Assembly: GCA_024222455.1 (NCBI GenBank)
Contig: JAAEPD010000147.1
Span: 1 to 64,000 of the forward strand
Direction: 5' to 3'
DNA length: 64,000 nt
Origin: Aureispira sp.
GTDB taxonomy: Bacteria; Bacteroidota; Bacteroidia; Chitinophagales; Saprospiraceae
Both the position numbers and the translations under genes were made by a program. Position 1 is the stretch's first letter, and each line of letters starts with the position of its first letter. Below the pieces are notes generated by a model. The model did not search any database, had not been told where the DNA came from, and worked only from the letters and a program-made list of their open reading frames with translations. This document shows positions 52,731-62,600 of the stretch, piece by piece.

Positions 52731-54623
52731 TTAATTATTATTCAGGATAACCTCACAACCAGCTTCTTCCAATTCTTTTTTAGTAGGCATATTATTGAAC
52801 CGTCTACTCAAATAGATCTTATTCAGATTAGGCATCTGAAGCAACTCTTTAGGAAACTGATACATATACATCATCCATCTCAAGTGGAGCTCTTCTAGCT
52901 TATTCATTTTCAAAACACTAGCAGGTAGTTTCGGGAATTTATTGCTGGAAAGATTGAGTACCCTTACTCCTTTTATCAAATGCAAATCATCTGGCAAATC
53001 ATCTAACTGAAGCCTAGAAAGATTGAGTACCCCATTCGCCTCCATCAAGTTTTTCAAATACTGTTGTTTCTCTGCTGTAGATAGATTAAATAGCGCAAAA
53101 TGAGCGCCCTTTTTATACGATTTATATAAATATTGAGCTACTTTTAGGGTATCTAACTCTCCTACCTTACAATAATACTCTAGGTTTCTTCTGATAGTAT
53201 CCTCACTCACCCACTGCCCATTTATAGATAATCTTCGCTTGATAGCAGTAGCAAATTGAGCTGGAGCATATTGCTCTACAAACCGTAAAATTTCTCTTCT
53301 TATTTTTTTAGAATACTGTCCTTTGTATAATAAAAATAGCTCTGTGATTAAGTCTTTAGGAAAGCCTCCTCCATGTAAAATCTCAAAACCTAAAAGAATA
53401 TTTTCTTCTGCCCCACTCATCAGTAAGGAGCGAACATGCTCGATATTATCGGTGGAATCTGTTGTTGTGGTTAGTAGATAAGGTTTATCTAACATATTCA
53501 ACTGCTCCACCAACATCTTTTCTGTCAAGATGGTAGCACCTGCGGTTATAATTTCGTCATAAACCTCTCCTGCATTTTTGCCCAACATCACATGAGTACT
53601 ATTTTTATCTATTTTAGTCCCTGTTTTAATATTCAGTTCCTTCAACCTTGCCTTGAGTTGCGATACTTTCCCTCCAAACTTGCCTCTAAATGTTACTTTC
53701 AAGGCTTTTTTCAATGGCTTTTTATCACTCAAAGTTCCAGCTATAATACGACTCTCAATCTCTAATAATGTTTCATTGCAAAGCTTATCTATTCCACTAT
53801 TCAACACCACCAATAAGTCCTTATTTTCCAACTCTCCTATGGTCCGTTTCTCACGCAATAAGTCCAATATCAAACTCTGATAATCTTCTGAAAAATAATG
53901 TCGCTTAATGCCTTTTAAGAGTTTCTCTAAAAAATAAACCTTCTTATATTTTTGTGAATGTTTTCCAGTCACTTCCAAGTTATCCAATTTGGCCAAGCGC
54001 AATAAATTAGGGGAAAGCTCATTGAGTAACCTAGCACTAATGCTCAGTTCTTTTAAGTTGGGCAAAGTAGTCAATACTGCAGGAAACTTCAAAAAGCTAT
54101 TACCTCCACACCTTATAGATTTTAGGCACTTCAACTCTCCTAGATTGGCAGGTAAAGCTCGCATATAGTTGTAGCGAATGTCGAGTGACTCTAGTTTGGG
54201 CAATTGCAACAACTCTTTAGGAAGAGTTTTAATTCGAGCTAAAGTACCAACTAAAATAAGATTTTTGAGGTTGGGAAGTTTAGCAATAGGTGTCCAATCT
54301 GTAGTCTTGGTAAAAGCCATTTTAGAGAGATTGAGTTCCTCTAAGCCTTCTAATTTAGCCAATACTTTAGGCAATTTCTGAAAAAAGCTACCTGCTAAAT
54401 TTAATTTTTTTAAATTTTTGAGCTGTCCTAACTCTTCTGGTAGATCTTTTAGAGAGTGGCAACCATAGATGTACAGCTCCTTAAGATTCTCCATCTGGCC
54501 AATTTCGGGAGGAAGTTGACGCAAGCTACTCTTATACGAAACCACAAAGCGTGCTTCGTGCATACTTCGAAGTATGTTGTTTTTGACCTCTAAATATTGT
54601 CCTTCAGCACTCACACTGTACAT
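52731..54623 (-). CDS. LRR protein with an internal BRCT domain
   Basis: 630 residues without signal peptide. Residues about 35-215 are LRRs (LKELYIYGCHSLKDLPEELG, LEELNLSKMAFTKTTDW, LKSIRCGGNSFLKFPAVL). A helical linker follows. Residues about 303-375 read as a BRCT domain: 'ALKVTFRGKFGGKVSQLKAR', 'LKELNIKTGTKIDKNSTHVM', 'DEIITAGATILTEKMLVEQL'. Residues about 385-530 are helical, possibly HEAT-like, and 540-630 are LRRs again (VRVLNLSSNKFPKLPASVLK). BRCT domains bind phosphopeptides or DNA ends, and in bacteria are best known from LigA, so this fusion is unusual. It follows recG on the same strand by 54 bases; a genome-maintenance link is only suggestive. Confidence 0.75.
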   Translation of the reverse strand: MYSVSAEGQYLEVKNNILRSMHEARFVVSYKSSLRQLPPEIGQMENLKELYIYGCHSLKDLPEELGQLKNLKKLNLAGSFFQKLPKVLAKLEGLEELNLSKMAFTKTTDWTPIAKLPNLKNLILVGTLARIKTLPKELLQLPKLESLDIRYNYMRALPANLGELKCLKSIRCGGNSFLKFPAVLTTLPNLKELSISARLLNELSPNLLRLAKLDNLEVTGKHSQKYKKVYFLEKLLKGIKRHYFSEDYQSLILDLLREKRTIGELENKDLLVVLNSGIDKLCNETLLEIESRIIAGTLSDKKPLKKALKVTFRGKFGGKVSQLKARLKELNIKTGTKIDKNSTHVMLGKNAGEVYDEIITAGATILTEKMLVEQLNMLDKPYLLTTTTDSTDNIEHVRSLLMSGAEENILLGFEILHGGGFPKDLITELFLLYKGQYSKKIRREILRFVEQYAPAQFATAIKRRLSINGQWVSEDTIRRNLEYYCKVGELDTLKVAQYLYKSYKKGAHFALFNLSTAEKQQYLKNLMEANGVLNLSRLQLDDLPDDLHLIKGVRVLNLSSNKFPKLPASVLKMNKLEELHLRWMMYMYQFPKELLQMPNLNKIYLSRRFNNMPTKKELEEAGCEVILNNN

Positions 54624-54677
54624 AAACTATTTTTTAGATTCAAAATATACAGAAATCTATATAAAAAAGATAGTTTT

Positions 54678-56786
54678 TTAACTAATTCTACCAAAACCAT
54701 GAGATTTACTAGTTCTTAATAAATACTCTTTTAGTTCTTTATTTTTAGGCAATTCTAACTTAGGATCTTCTTCTAGAATCTCTGTAGCAATGTGTCTAGC
54801 TGTTTTTAAAATAGCACCATCTCGCACTATATCCGCTATTTTGAAATTGAGCACCCCAGACTGTTGAGTGCCTTCTATATTCCCTGGTCCTCGTAGTTTC
54901 AAGTCAGCCTCCGAAATCTTAAAACCATCCGTTGTTTCTACCATAGTTTGCATCCTAAACCGTCCATCTGCAGAGAGTTTAAAACTCGTGAGCAGCACAC
55001 AATAAGCATCTCCACCACCACGACCTACACGACCACGCAATTGGTGTAATTGCGATAAGCCAAAACGCTCTGCATTTTCGATCACCATCATACTTGCATT
55101 AGGCACATTCACCCCCACCTCTATCACAGTAGTAGCCATCATGATATGCGTAGTCCCATCAATAAATCGTTGCATCTCAAAATCCTTAGCTTCTGGCTTT
55201 TGACGACCATGAACTACACTAATTTGGTATTTAGGCTTAGGAAACTCATGTTCCATTTCAGTATAGCCTTCCATCAAGTCTTTTACCTCACTCAATCCTT
55301 CATATTCAGACTCTTCTATCAAAGGATAAACGACATAAACTTGGTGTCCTTTAGCTATTTCTCGTTTCATCTGCCCAAACACCCAAAGACGCTGAGTTTC
55401 GTACTTATGAAAGGTTTTAATAGGCTTACGTCCAGGTGGCATTTCGTCTATTACAGATACATCCAAATCTCCATAAACAGTCATGGCCAAAGTACGTGGT
55501 ATTGGTGTTGCTGTCATCACTAAGATATGAGGAGGAGCAATATCATTTTTACGCCACATTTTAGCACGTTGAACCACACCAAAACGGTGTTGCTCATCAA
55601 TAATCACTATCCCTAAATTTTTGAAAGCAACATTATCTTCTATCAAGGCATGTGTCCCTATCAGAATATCAATATCTCCATTAGCCAACTCTTCTAAGAG
55701 TTTCTTGCGTTTTTTCCCTTTTACAGTTCCTGTCAATAAAGCTATTTGAAGTCCTAAACCTTCTGCCATTTCGGTTACAGACTGCAAATGCTGCTGAGCT
55801 AATATCTCGGTTGGAGCCATCAATGCTGCCTGAAATCCATTATCTAAGGCAATCAACATAGTCATAAATGCAACAATAGTCTTCCCACTTCCTACATCTC
55901 CTTGCAGCATTCGGTTCATCTGCTGACCAACAGCTAAATCCTTACGAATCTCTTTGATTACTCGTTTCTGAGCACCAGTAAGCTCAAACTCTAAATTGTT
56001 CTGATAAAAATTATTGAAATGCTCTCCTATTGTTGGAAATACAAAGCCTCTAACACCTATTTTCTTGAGTTGTTTACCTTGCAATATTCGCAATTGCATA
56101 AAGAAAAACTCTTCAAATTTCAATCTATTTTGAGCAGCTTTTAGTTGGCCTAAATTCTTTGGGAAATGAACATGCACAAAAGCTTCATAACGGCTAGGGA
56201 AACGTAGTTTTTCTACTAAATCGAGTGGCAATGTTTCTGGAAAACTTGCTCTATTAGGATGTATTTTTACAAACACGTTTCGAATTAACTTAGCAAGTCC
56301 TTTTGTATCTAAGTATTTAGCATTTAGTTTTTCTGTAGATCTATAAACAGCTGCTAAAGTTGCAGCAGCATCAGTATTAGCAGTAGTGACTGGTTCTATT
56401 TCAGGATGAACAATACTTAGTTTTTTATTAAAAACACTAGGCTTACCATAAACAATATACTCAGCTCCCACTTGCAGGTTTTGTATCCAGTTCAAGCCTT
56501 TGAACCAGACCAACTCCATCATTCCACTATCATCTCTAAAAGCTGCGACTAACCTACGTTTCCGCCCCTCTCCATAAGAATCCATACGACGAAGTATACC
56601 ACGAATTTGTACATACTCACTATCATCCTTTATATCCCGTATTTTATGGAATTTTGTTTTATCTACATACCTAAACGGGTAATGTTGTAACAATTGCCCA
56701 ACTGTAAAAATACCAAGCTCCTTGCCCAGCATATCAGCTTTTTTAGTACCAACACCTTTTAGATATTCAATAGAGTTATTTAGCAT
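54678..56786 (-). CDS. recG: ATP-dependent DNA helicase RecG
   Basis: 702 residues, the normal length. The N-terminal wedge/OB region ('LKGVGTKKADMLGKELGIFT', 'YPFRYVDKTKFHKIRD', 'GMMELVWFKGLNWIQ') precedes the helicase core: Walker A 'LQGDVGSGKTIVAFMTM', 'MAPTEILAQQH', DEQH box 'IIDEQHRFGVVQR', 'VMTATPIPRTLAMT', 'TTVIEVGVNVPNASMMVIEN' and 'QLRGRVGRGGGDAYC'. RecG remodels stalled replication forks and branch-migrates Holliday junctions. It is separated from the upstream lipoprotein gene by a terminator. Confidence 0.96.
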   Translation of the reverse strand: MLNNSIEYLKGVGTKKADMLGKELGIFTVGQLLQHYPFRYVDKTKFHKIRDIKDDSEYVQIRGILRRMDSYGEGRKRRLVAAFRDDSGMMELVWFKGLNWIQNLQVGAEYIVYGKPSVFNKKLSIVHPEIEPVTTANTDAAATLAAVYRSTEKLNAKYLDTKGLAKLIRNVFVKIHPNRASFPETLPLDLVEKLRFPSRYEAFVHVHFPKNLGQLKAAQNRLKFEEFFFMQLRILQGKQLKKIGVRGFVFPTIGEHFNNFYQNNLEFELTGAQKRVIKEIRKDLAVGQQMNRMLQGDVGSGKTIVAFMTMLIALDNGFQAALMAPTEILAQQHLQSVTEMAEGLGLQIALLTGTVKGKKRKKLLEELANGDIDILIGTHALIEDNVAFKNLGIVIIDEQHRFGVVQRAKMWRKNDIAPPHILVMTATPIPRTLAMTVYGDLDVSVIDEMPPGRKPIKTFHKYETQRLWVFGQMKREIAKGHQVYVVYPLIEESEYEGLSEVKDLMEGYTEMEHEFPKPKYQISVVHGRQKPEAKDFEMQRFIDGTTHIMMATTVIEVGVNVPNASMMVIENAERFGLSQLHQLRGRVGRGGGDAYCVLLTSFKLSADGRFRMQTMVETTDGFKISEADLKLRGPGNIEGTQQSGVLNFKIADIVRDGAILKTARHIATEILEEDPKLELPKNKELKEYLLRTSKSHGFGRIS

Positions 56787-56839
56787 AGCTATCTATTTCA
56801 CTTAGCAATGAACAAGTCATTTTTTCTCCATTGCTTAAA

Positions 56840-56863
56840 ATAAAAAGAGGCTACTTTAGCCCC
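56840..56863 (-). terminator. Terminator after the 56966-58030 lipoprotein gene
   Basis: On the minus strand GGGGCTA (56863-56857) pairs with TAGCCTC (56853-56847) with one wobble, followed by TTTTTATTTT. Confidence 0.65.
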
Positions 56864-56965
56864 CTTTATCTCTGTAAAAATACCACTATTTCTAATCTTT
56901 TTCAAGCTTTATATCAACAAACTAGTTACATTTCACAACTCTATTAACTCAAAGTTGATAATTAT

Positions 56966-58030
56966 CTAAAATTCTCCTTCTACTTTTACCAATCTTACTT
57001 TCACCTCCTCACCAGAAGGCACTGCTCTACAACGACGGTCTCCACTTATCTCACTATCACTGATCTCCCCTATCTTAAAATAATTGAATGTAGGCCCTAC
57101 ATTAAAAAACAATGTACTTCCAGTCTTAGCAATAGTCCATTTTCCACTCGCCTCCAGTCCTAACCATCCTATTTGACAAGTTTTATCTGCATTTAGTGTT
57201 ATCACTTCTGTATTGGTTGTATCTGCATTTGCTATTCCAGAGTTTAACTTAACTTCCCATTTCCCTACAAATTTAGCAGCCAACTCATCTAACTCTTCTT
57301 TAGTTGGAACATCTTTGACAGTTGTTAACTTCAATTTTTGAGCCTTCCCTTTATTAAAATACTCCCCCTCTAAATTTCCATCCTTAAAGTCTTTAATTTC
57401 AACAATATCCCAAGTCAACATATTTCCTGTCAGCTTATCCATAATCAATACAGAAGTTTCTTCATCAATTGCTGTCATTGTCCATATCGCAGGCTGTTGC
57501 ATAGATTCAGGATAAGCTGGAAAAACATAATTTCTCCCTAAAAACACTATTTCTAATCCCTTATCTCCAACAGATTCAATAGTCCCCGCCTCTAATTTAT
57601 AAGAATTACTCTGCAAATCAGTACTGATATTTTCTACATTTTTTGTTTTAGCCAAAGACTTATACACTCGATATGTTCCACTCCCAACCCCAGCTTGTTT
57701 AGTTGTAAAACTTTCTTTAGAATGAGATATAATCTCTAAGTTTTCTTCATCATTTACAGCATACACAAGCTTGAGTATATTCCCTGTCACTTCCCATTTT
57801 GCTTTGCTTTGTTTTAATTCAGCTCCCATAGAATTTCCCAACTCAGAAATCACAACCTCTCCATTTTCACTAAAACCTAAAACAATAGGCACTTTAGACC
57901 ACATAGTATCTTGCCCAATAATGTTGTACTGAGCTATATTAACCCAATTTCCTTCTGGATTTAGAGGTGCTTCGCCACAAGCTCCAAATAACAATGCAAC
58001 AAAAAATGCGTAATAAATTTTATAGTTCAT
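56966..58030 (-). CDS. Lipoprotein with two lipocalin-like domains
   Basis: The start is the ATG ending at 58030: MNYKIYYAFFVALLFGACGE is a lipoprotein signal with lipobox LFGAC; the ATG at 58054 adds eight polar residues. 354 residues. Two beta-rich modules are visible: residues about 20-110 ('GNWVNIAQYNIIGQDTMWSK', 'AKWEVTGNILKLVYAV') and about 240-354 ('FVGKWEVKLNSGIANADT', 'LNADKTCQIGWLGLEASGKW', 'RRCRAVPSGEEVKVRLVKV'), each with the GKW/GNW start typical of lipocalin-like domains. Ligand unknown; it would be anchored in the outer or inner membrane. Confidence 0.75.
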   Translation of the reverse strand: MNYKIYYAFFVALLFGACGEAPLNPEGNWVNIAQYNIIGQDTMWSKVPIVLGFSENGEVVISELGNSMGAELKQSKAKWEVTGNILKLVYAVNDEENLEIISHSKESFTTKQAGVGSGTYRVYKSLAKTKNVENISTDLQSNSYKLEAGTIESVGDKGLEIVFLGRNYVFPAYPESMQQPAIWTMTAIDEETSVLIMDKLTGNMLTWDIVEIKDFKDGNLEGEYFNKGKAQKLKLTTVKDVPTKEELDELAAKFVGKWEVKLNSGIANADTTNTEVITLNADKTCQIGWLGLEASGKWTIAKTGSTLFFNVGPTFNYFKIGEISDSEISGDRRCRAVPSGEEVKVRLVKVEGEF

Positions 58031-58136
58031 ATTCTCCTTATTTAGGTTTGACATTAGTGTGTGAAGTTTTTCTAATTAATTAGAAAATTAACTGCTATTA
58101 GTTTAAATAATTCTGCCCCAAATTATAGCTTTTCCA

Positions 58137-58781
58137 TTAAAAATAGGAAATCCTCTTTAGTTTTATATCAACATCTTGCTCCATGCAGAGACAGGCATAA
58201 GCGTCTCTTCGGCCAAAATCTATATTTTTTAACCTCCAACTAGAAGCATGTTCTCCTGTAAAAAACAGAGCAGACTGTTTATCTTTTATTTTAATATCCA
58301 TCAAACGCCCCAAACCAACCCCATTAGCTTTTAGAATAGCCTCCTTAGCAGTCCAATACCAATAAAAGGTATCTAAACTCTCATCTGAACTGATATTACT
58401 CCACTCCTCTTCATTAAAACAGTGTCGAAAATGCTTCCTGTTCAATATTCGGGCACACTCTAAATCCAAACCTAGATTCCCTTTAGCAGCAAATGCACAA
58501 GCTACTAAATCTTGAGAGTGGGTAATACTAAAAGAAATACCTTCTAATAGAGGTTTCTCTTCTTCATTATAATATAAATCCTCTAGTTTTTGGGCAGGTA
58601 ACCCCAATGTCTCTAACCCTTTTTTCAACAAGAGTCGTCCCAGCACAAAATTGAATGCATCTTGCGCAAACTTGTATCGAAGTGCTCGCTCTTCCATAGA
58701 TTTAGGCAGCTTTTGGAGCAAGTCATTTAGACTAGTCTTTTCTTTTATTTCTGTAGAGTTTGAATAGAATATAGAGATCAT
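58137..58781 (-). CDS. Sfp-type 4'-phosphopantetheinyl transferase
   Basis: 214 residues with the two hallmark motifs: 'ISFSITHSQDLVACAFA…LGLDLECARI' (residues about 80-110, Mg-binding Asp/Glu) and 'YWYWTAKEAILKANGVGLGR' (WTxKEAxxKxxG). It transfers phosphopantetheine from CoA to the serine of carrier proteins. It is divergent from the TetR-pfaA pair, in the position where pfaE-type PPTases are often found, so activation of the PfaA ACPs is the obvious job. Its -7 element TAAATTTG lies only 20 bases before the ATG. Confidence 0.92.
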   Translation of the reverse strand: MISIFYSNSTEIKEKTSLNDLLQKLPKSMEERALRYKFAQDAFNFVLGRLLLKKGLETLGLPAQKLEDLYYNEEEKPLLEGISFSITHSQDLVACAFAAKGNLGLDLECARILNRKHFRHCFNEEEWSNISSDESLDTFYWYWTAKEAILKANGVGLGRLMDIKIKDKQSALFFTGEHASSWRLKNIDFGRRDAYACLCMEQDVDIKLKRISYF

Positions 58782-58800
58782 CTTAGATGTTAATTTTTTG

Positions 58801-58808
58801 CAAATTTA
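58801..58808 (-). promoter_or_regulatory. Promoter -7 element of the PPTase gene
   Basis: The minus strand reads TAAATTTG, a perfect TAnnTTTG. A TTTG at 58827-58824 could be the -33 box, though with a short 15-base spacer. Confidence 0.4.
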
Positions 58809-58829
58809 CACTTTTATCTCACACAAAAA

Positions 58830-58860
58830 TTGGAGTTGTGGTTTTTCTTTCATTCCTTTG
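58830..58860 (+). promoter_or_regulatory. Candidate promoter of the TetR-pfaA unit
   Basis: TTGG (58830-58833), 19 bases, TTCCTTTG (58853-58860), one mismatch from TAnnTTTG. It lies back to back with the PPTase promoter. Confidence 0.45.
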
Positions 58861-58867
58861 TGGTACC

Positions 58868-58890
58868 AGCGGAACAAAAATATTACCGCT
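58868..58890. promoter_or_regulatory. Inverted repeat, candidate TetR operator
   Basis: AGCGG (58868-58872), 13 bases, CCGCT (58886-58890), located at the predicted transcription start of the TetR gene, where an autorepressor operator would be expected. Confidence 0.4.
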
Positions 58891-58946
58891 AGATCAATTT
58901 AATCTTTTATAAATGTTTGTTTATTAGCGCAATACCTTTAGTAAAG

Positions 58947-59564
58947 ATGGTTACAAAAGACAAAATAATAGAAGTTGCTCTAAAATTATTCCTACAAAAT
59001 GGAGTCAAAACGATTACAATTAGTCGCATTGTCAAAGAACTGCACACTTCTAAACGCACGATTTACAATCATTTTACAGACAAAACAGAATTACTTAAAG
59101 CCTGTTTAGCCGATTACCATGCAAGAGTAAGAAAAGAAAACGAAGGTGGAATAGAAGCTGCCTCTAATGCCATAGAAGCAATGGGACATATGCACCAACG
59201 CATAGTTTATAGAGCAAGCCAAACCAATCCTAATTTCTTTAACGATATACTACACTATTACCCAGGATTATTACAAGATTCTTATAAAAACACTGGCAAC
59301 TTTGCACATGCAGAACTACAGATGTTAGGAGAATGGGGAATTGAAGATGGCTTATTCATAAAAGATTTAGATATCGAAGTAACTAGCAAAACAGTATTAG
59401 CCTTACTCGAAATGCTAAAAGATACAAATCGGTTTCCAGTGTCAGAGTTTAGCAAAGAACGCCTAACCTTTGGAATTATGATCCCCTATCTAAGAGGTGT
59501 ATGCACAACTAAAGGCATGGAAGTACTAAAACAACAAGAAGAATTATTTAAAATATTACTATAG
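58947..59564 (+). CDS. TetR/AcrR family regulator of the PUFA-synthase locus
   Basis: The start is ATG 58947 (MVTKDKIIEVALKLF); an in-frame TTG at 58917 adds ten residues without homology. 205 residues. Residues 3-50 are the TetR helix-turn-helix ('LFLQNGVKTITISRIVKELH', 'TSKRTIYNHFTDKTELLKAC'). The C-terminal ligand-binding helices are diverged, with 'YHARVRKENEGGIEAASNAI'. TetR proteins next to lipid genes usually sense acyl-CoAs or fatty acids. It lies 65 bases before pfaA on the same strand and is divergent from the PPTase gene, so it can control both. Confidence 0.88.
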   Translation: MVTKDKIIEVALKLFLQNGVKTITISRIVKELHTSKRTIYNHFTDKTELLKACLADYHARVRKENEGGIEAASNAIEAMGHMHQRIVYRASQTNPNFFNDILHYYPGLLQDSYKNTGNFAHAELQMLGEWGIEDGLFIKDLDIEVTSKTVLALLEMLKDTNRFPVSEFSKERLTFGIMIPYLRGVCTTKGMEVLKQQEELFKILL

Positions 59565-59629
59565 ATTTTCTCTTTATAAATCAACATTCTAATAGTCGAA
59601 ATATCCAAAAATCAAATAGTCTAAAAAGT

Positions 59630-62600
59630 ATGAACATAAACAGCTCGCTCAGTAAAACACCAATTGCCGTTGTGGGTATGTCGGCACTTTTTGCCAACGC
59701 TCGAAACATTGAAGAATATTGGAATAACATTGTACAAGCAGTAGATAGCATTGTAGATGTGCCTGAAACACGTTGGAGAATAGAAGATTACTATGATCCA
59801 GATCCAACTGTAGCAGACAAAACCTATTGCAAAAAAGGTGGATTTATTCCAGATATCGACTTCAATCCTATCGAATTTGGATTGCCACCTAATATACTAG
59901 AAGTAACAGATGCTTCTCAGTTGTTGGCATTGATTGCGGCAAGAGATGCTTTTGAGCATGCGGGTTATGGCAGAGACTCTGCTAAATTTACAGCAGCCCT
60001 AAAAGATAAAACTGGTGTACTATTAGGTGTAGGTGGTGGACAAAAGCTGATCACTCCCCTAACTAGTCGTTTACAATACCCTATTTGGGAAAGAGCACTA
60101 AGAGCTTCAGGAATATCGGAAGATGATATTCCTCATATTGTTGATAAAATGAAAAAAGCCTATATCGGATGGAATGAAAATTCTTTTCCTGGTATGTTGG
60201 GCAATGTAATTTCTGGTAGAATTACCAATCGTTTTGATCTAGGTGGAATCAACTCTGTAGTAGATGCAGCTTGTGCAGCTTCTTTGAGTGCCATCAAAAT
60301 GGCGTTAAGCGAATTGGTAGAAGGTCGTGCAGATATGATGTTGACAGGTGGTGTAGATACAGACAACTCACCATTTATGTATATGTCTTTCTCTAAGACA
60401 CCAGCCTTTTCTAAGAAAAATAAAATCTCTCCATTTAGCGATGAAGCAGATGGAATGTTGATTGGTGAAGGTGTAGGTATGTTAGTTCTTAAGCGTCTAG
60501 AAGACGCTGAAAGAGATGGTGACACTATCTATGCTGTAGTTAAAGGAGTTGGAACTTCGTCTGATGGTCGTTTCAAATCTGTTTATGCACCTCGTCCTTC
60601 TGGACAAGCATCAGCAATGAAACGTGCTTATGAAGATGCTGGTTTTGAAGCTAAAACTGTTGGCTTAATAGAAGGCCATGGTACAGGCACTGGAGCTGGA
60701 GACCCAACAGAGTTTACCTCTATGAATATGGTTTTCAGTCAACACAACCCTGCTCAACCACATATTGCTTTAGGTTCTGTCAAATCTCAGGTAGGACACA
60801 CCAAAGCAGCAGCAGGAGCAGCAGGAATGATCAAGGCAGTAATGGCATTACACCACAAAGTGTTGCCTCCTACTATCAATGTAGATCAACCTAATTCTAA
60901 ATTTGAACTAGATAAATCGGCTTTATATATTAATACAGAATGTCGTCCTTGGATTAGCAAAGACTATCCTCGTCGTGCAAGTTGTTCTGCATTCGGATTT
61001 GGTGGTATTAATGTACACATTACTATGGAAGAATACCTTCCGAAGCCACATAGAGAGACTTATCGCATACACGAACCATACAAAACAGTTGTTTTACAGG
61101 CCAATACAGCTAATGAATTAGCAGCACTATGTCAAACACATTTAGATCAACTAAATACTCAAGATGTAGATATTGCTTATTGGAATCTGACTCAACAGAA
61201 CAACACTAAAATTCCTCAGCAAGCAGCTCGACTAGGTTTTGTAAGTACAGGTATTGAGAATGCTAAAGAGTTTTTGCAATTAGCTATTCAAAATCTAAAA
61301 ACAAATACTCAAGCATGGGAACATCCTAAGGGCATTTACTATAGACCTAATGGATTAGACACCAACAAAAAAGTAGTTGCGCTATTCTCTGGACAAGGTT
61401 CTCAATATGTAGGAATGGGTAAAGAATTGGCCAATGCCTTCCCTCAGTTCCAAGAAGTATTCGAAAAATCAAATCAAGCATTTGCTCAAAGCAACCGCAA
61501 AGCGCTTTCAGATGTAGTTTACCCTATTCCAGCATTTAACAAAGCTGACAAAAAGGTACAACAACAAGAGTTAACCGCAACACAAAATGCTCAACCAGCT
61601 ATTGGAGCTATCAGCATGGCCTTGTACAAAACATTGCAAGATGCTGGATTCCAAGCTAACTTTGCAGCAGGACATAGTTTTGGTGAGCTGACTGCACTTT
61701 GGGCAGCAGGTGTTTTTGATGATAATACTTATTTGGCACTAGCCAAAGCAAGAGGTGAAGCTATGTCTGCTCAGTCTTCCGGTGCAGATACGGGTACTAT
61801 GCTAGCTGTCAAATCTGATTATAACAGTGTTAATACAGCTATCCAACAACTACAAGGTGTCAAGATTGCTAATGTTAACTCTAACAAACAAGTTATATTA
61901 GGTGGTAGTACTCCTGCTATTGCAAATGCACAAACTGTATTAAAAGCACAAGGATTTACAGTTATTCCATTACCTGTATCAGCAGCATTCCACACTGAAT
62001 TTGTGGCACATGCACAGCAACCTTTTGCAGCATTTGTAGCTAAGCAGCAATTCCAAGCACCTCAGATTCCAGTATATTCTAATACCACTTCTACCCCTTA
62101 TGCAAATAATGCAGAAAGTATTAAGAGTATCCTACAAGGACAGATACTAAAACCTGTTTTATTCCAACAGCAAATAGAGAACATCCACAATTCTGGTGGT
62201 CGCATCTTTATAGAATTTGGACCTAAAGGAGTCTTAACTAATCTAGTTAAAGACATTCTAAAAGGTAAAGATCACATTGCCGTTGCCTTAAATGCTAATG
62301 CTAAAAAAGATAGCGATTTACAATTGCGTCAAGCAGTCGTACAACTAGCTGTTTTAGGTTTACAATTAGGTAATATAGATACCAGTAAAGCACCTACTAC
62401 AAAACCAGCAGCTAAATCAAAAATCAATGTAGTCTTAAGTGGTTATAATCATGTAAGTAAGCCTACTCAAAAAGCTTACTATGATGCATTGAATAACGGA
62501 TTTAAGGTAAAAAGTGGTGGTGTACAAATTGTAGAAAAAATTATCGAAAAGGAAGTTATAAAAGAAGTAGAAAAGATTGTTGAAGTGCCTGTTGGGCATG

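Noticed and set aside
60160-60525. Minus-strand 121-residue frame within pfaA
   Set aside because: Antisense to the ketosynthase domain, whose active-site motifs are intact on the plus strand.
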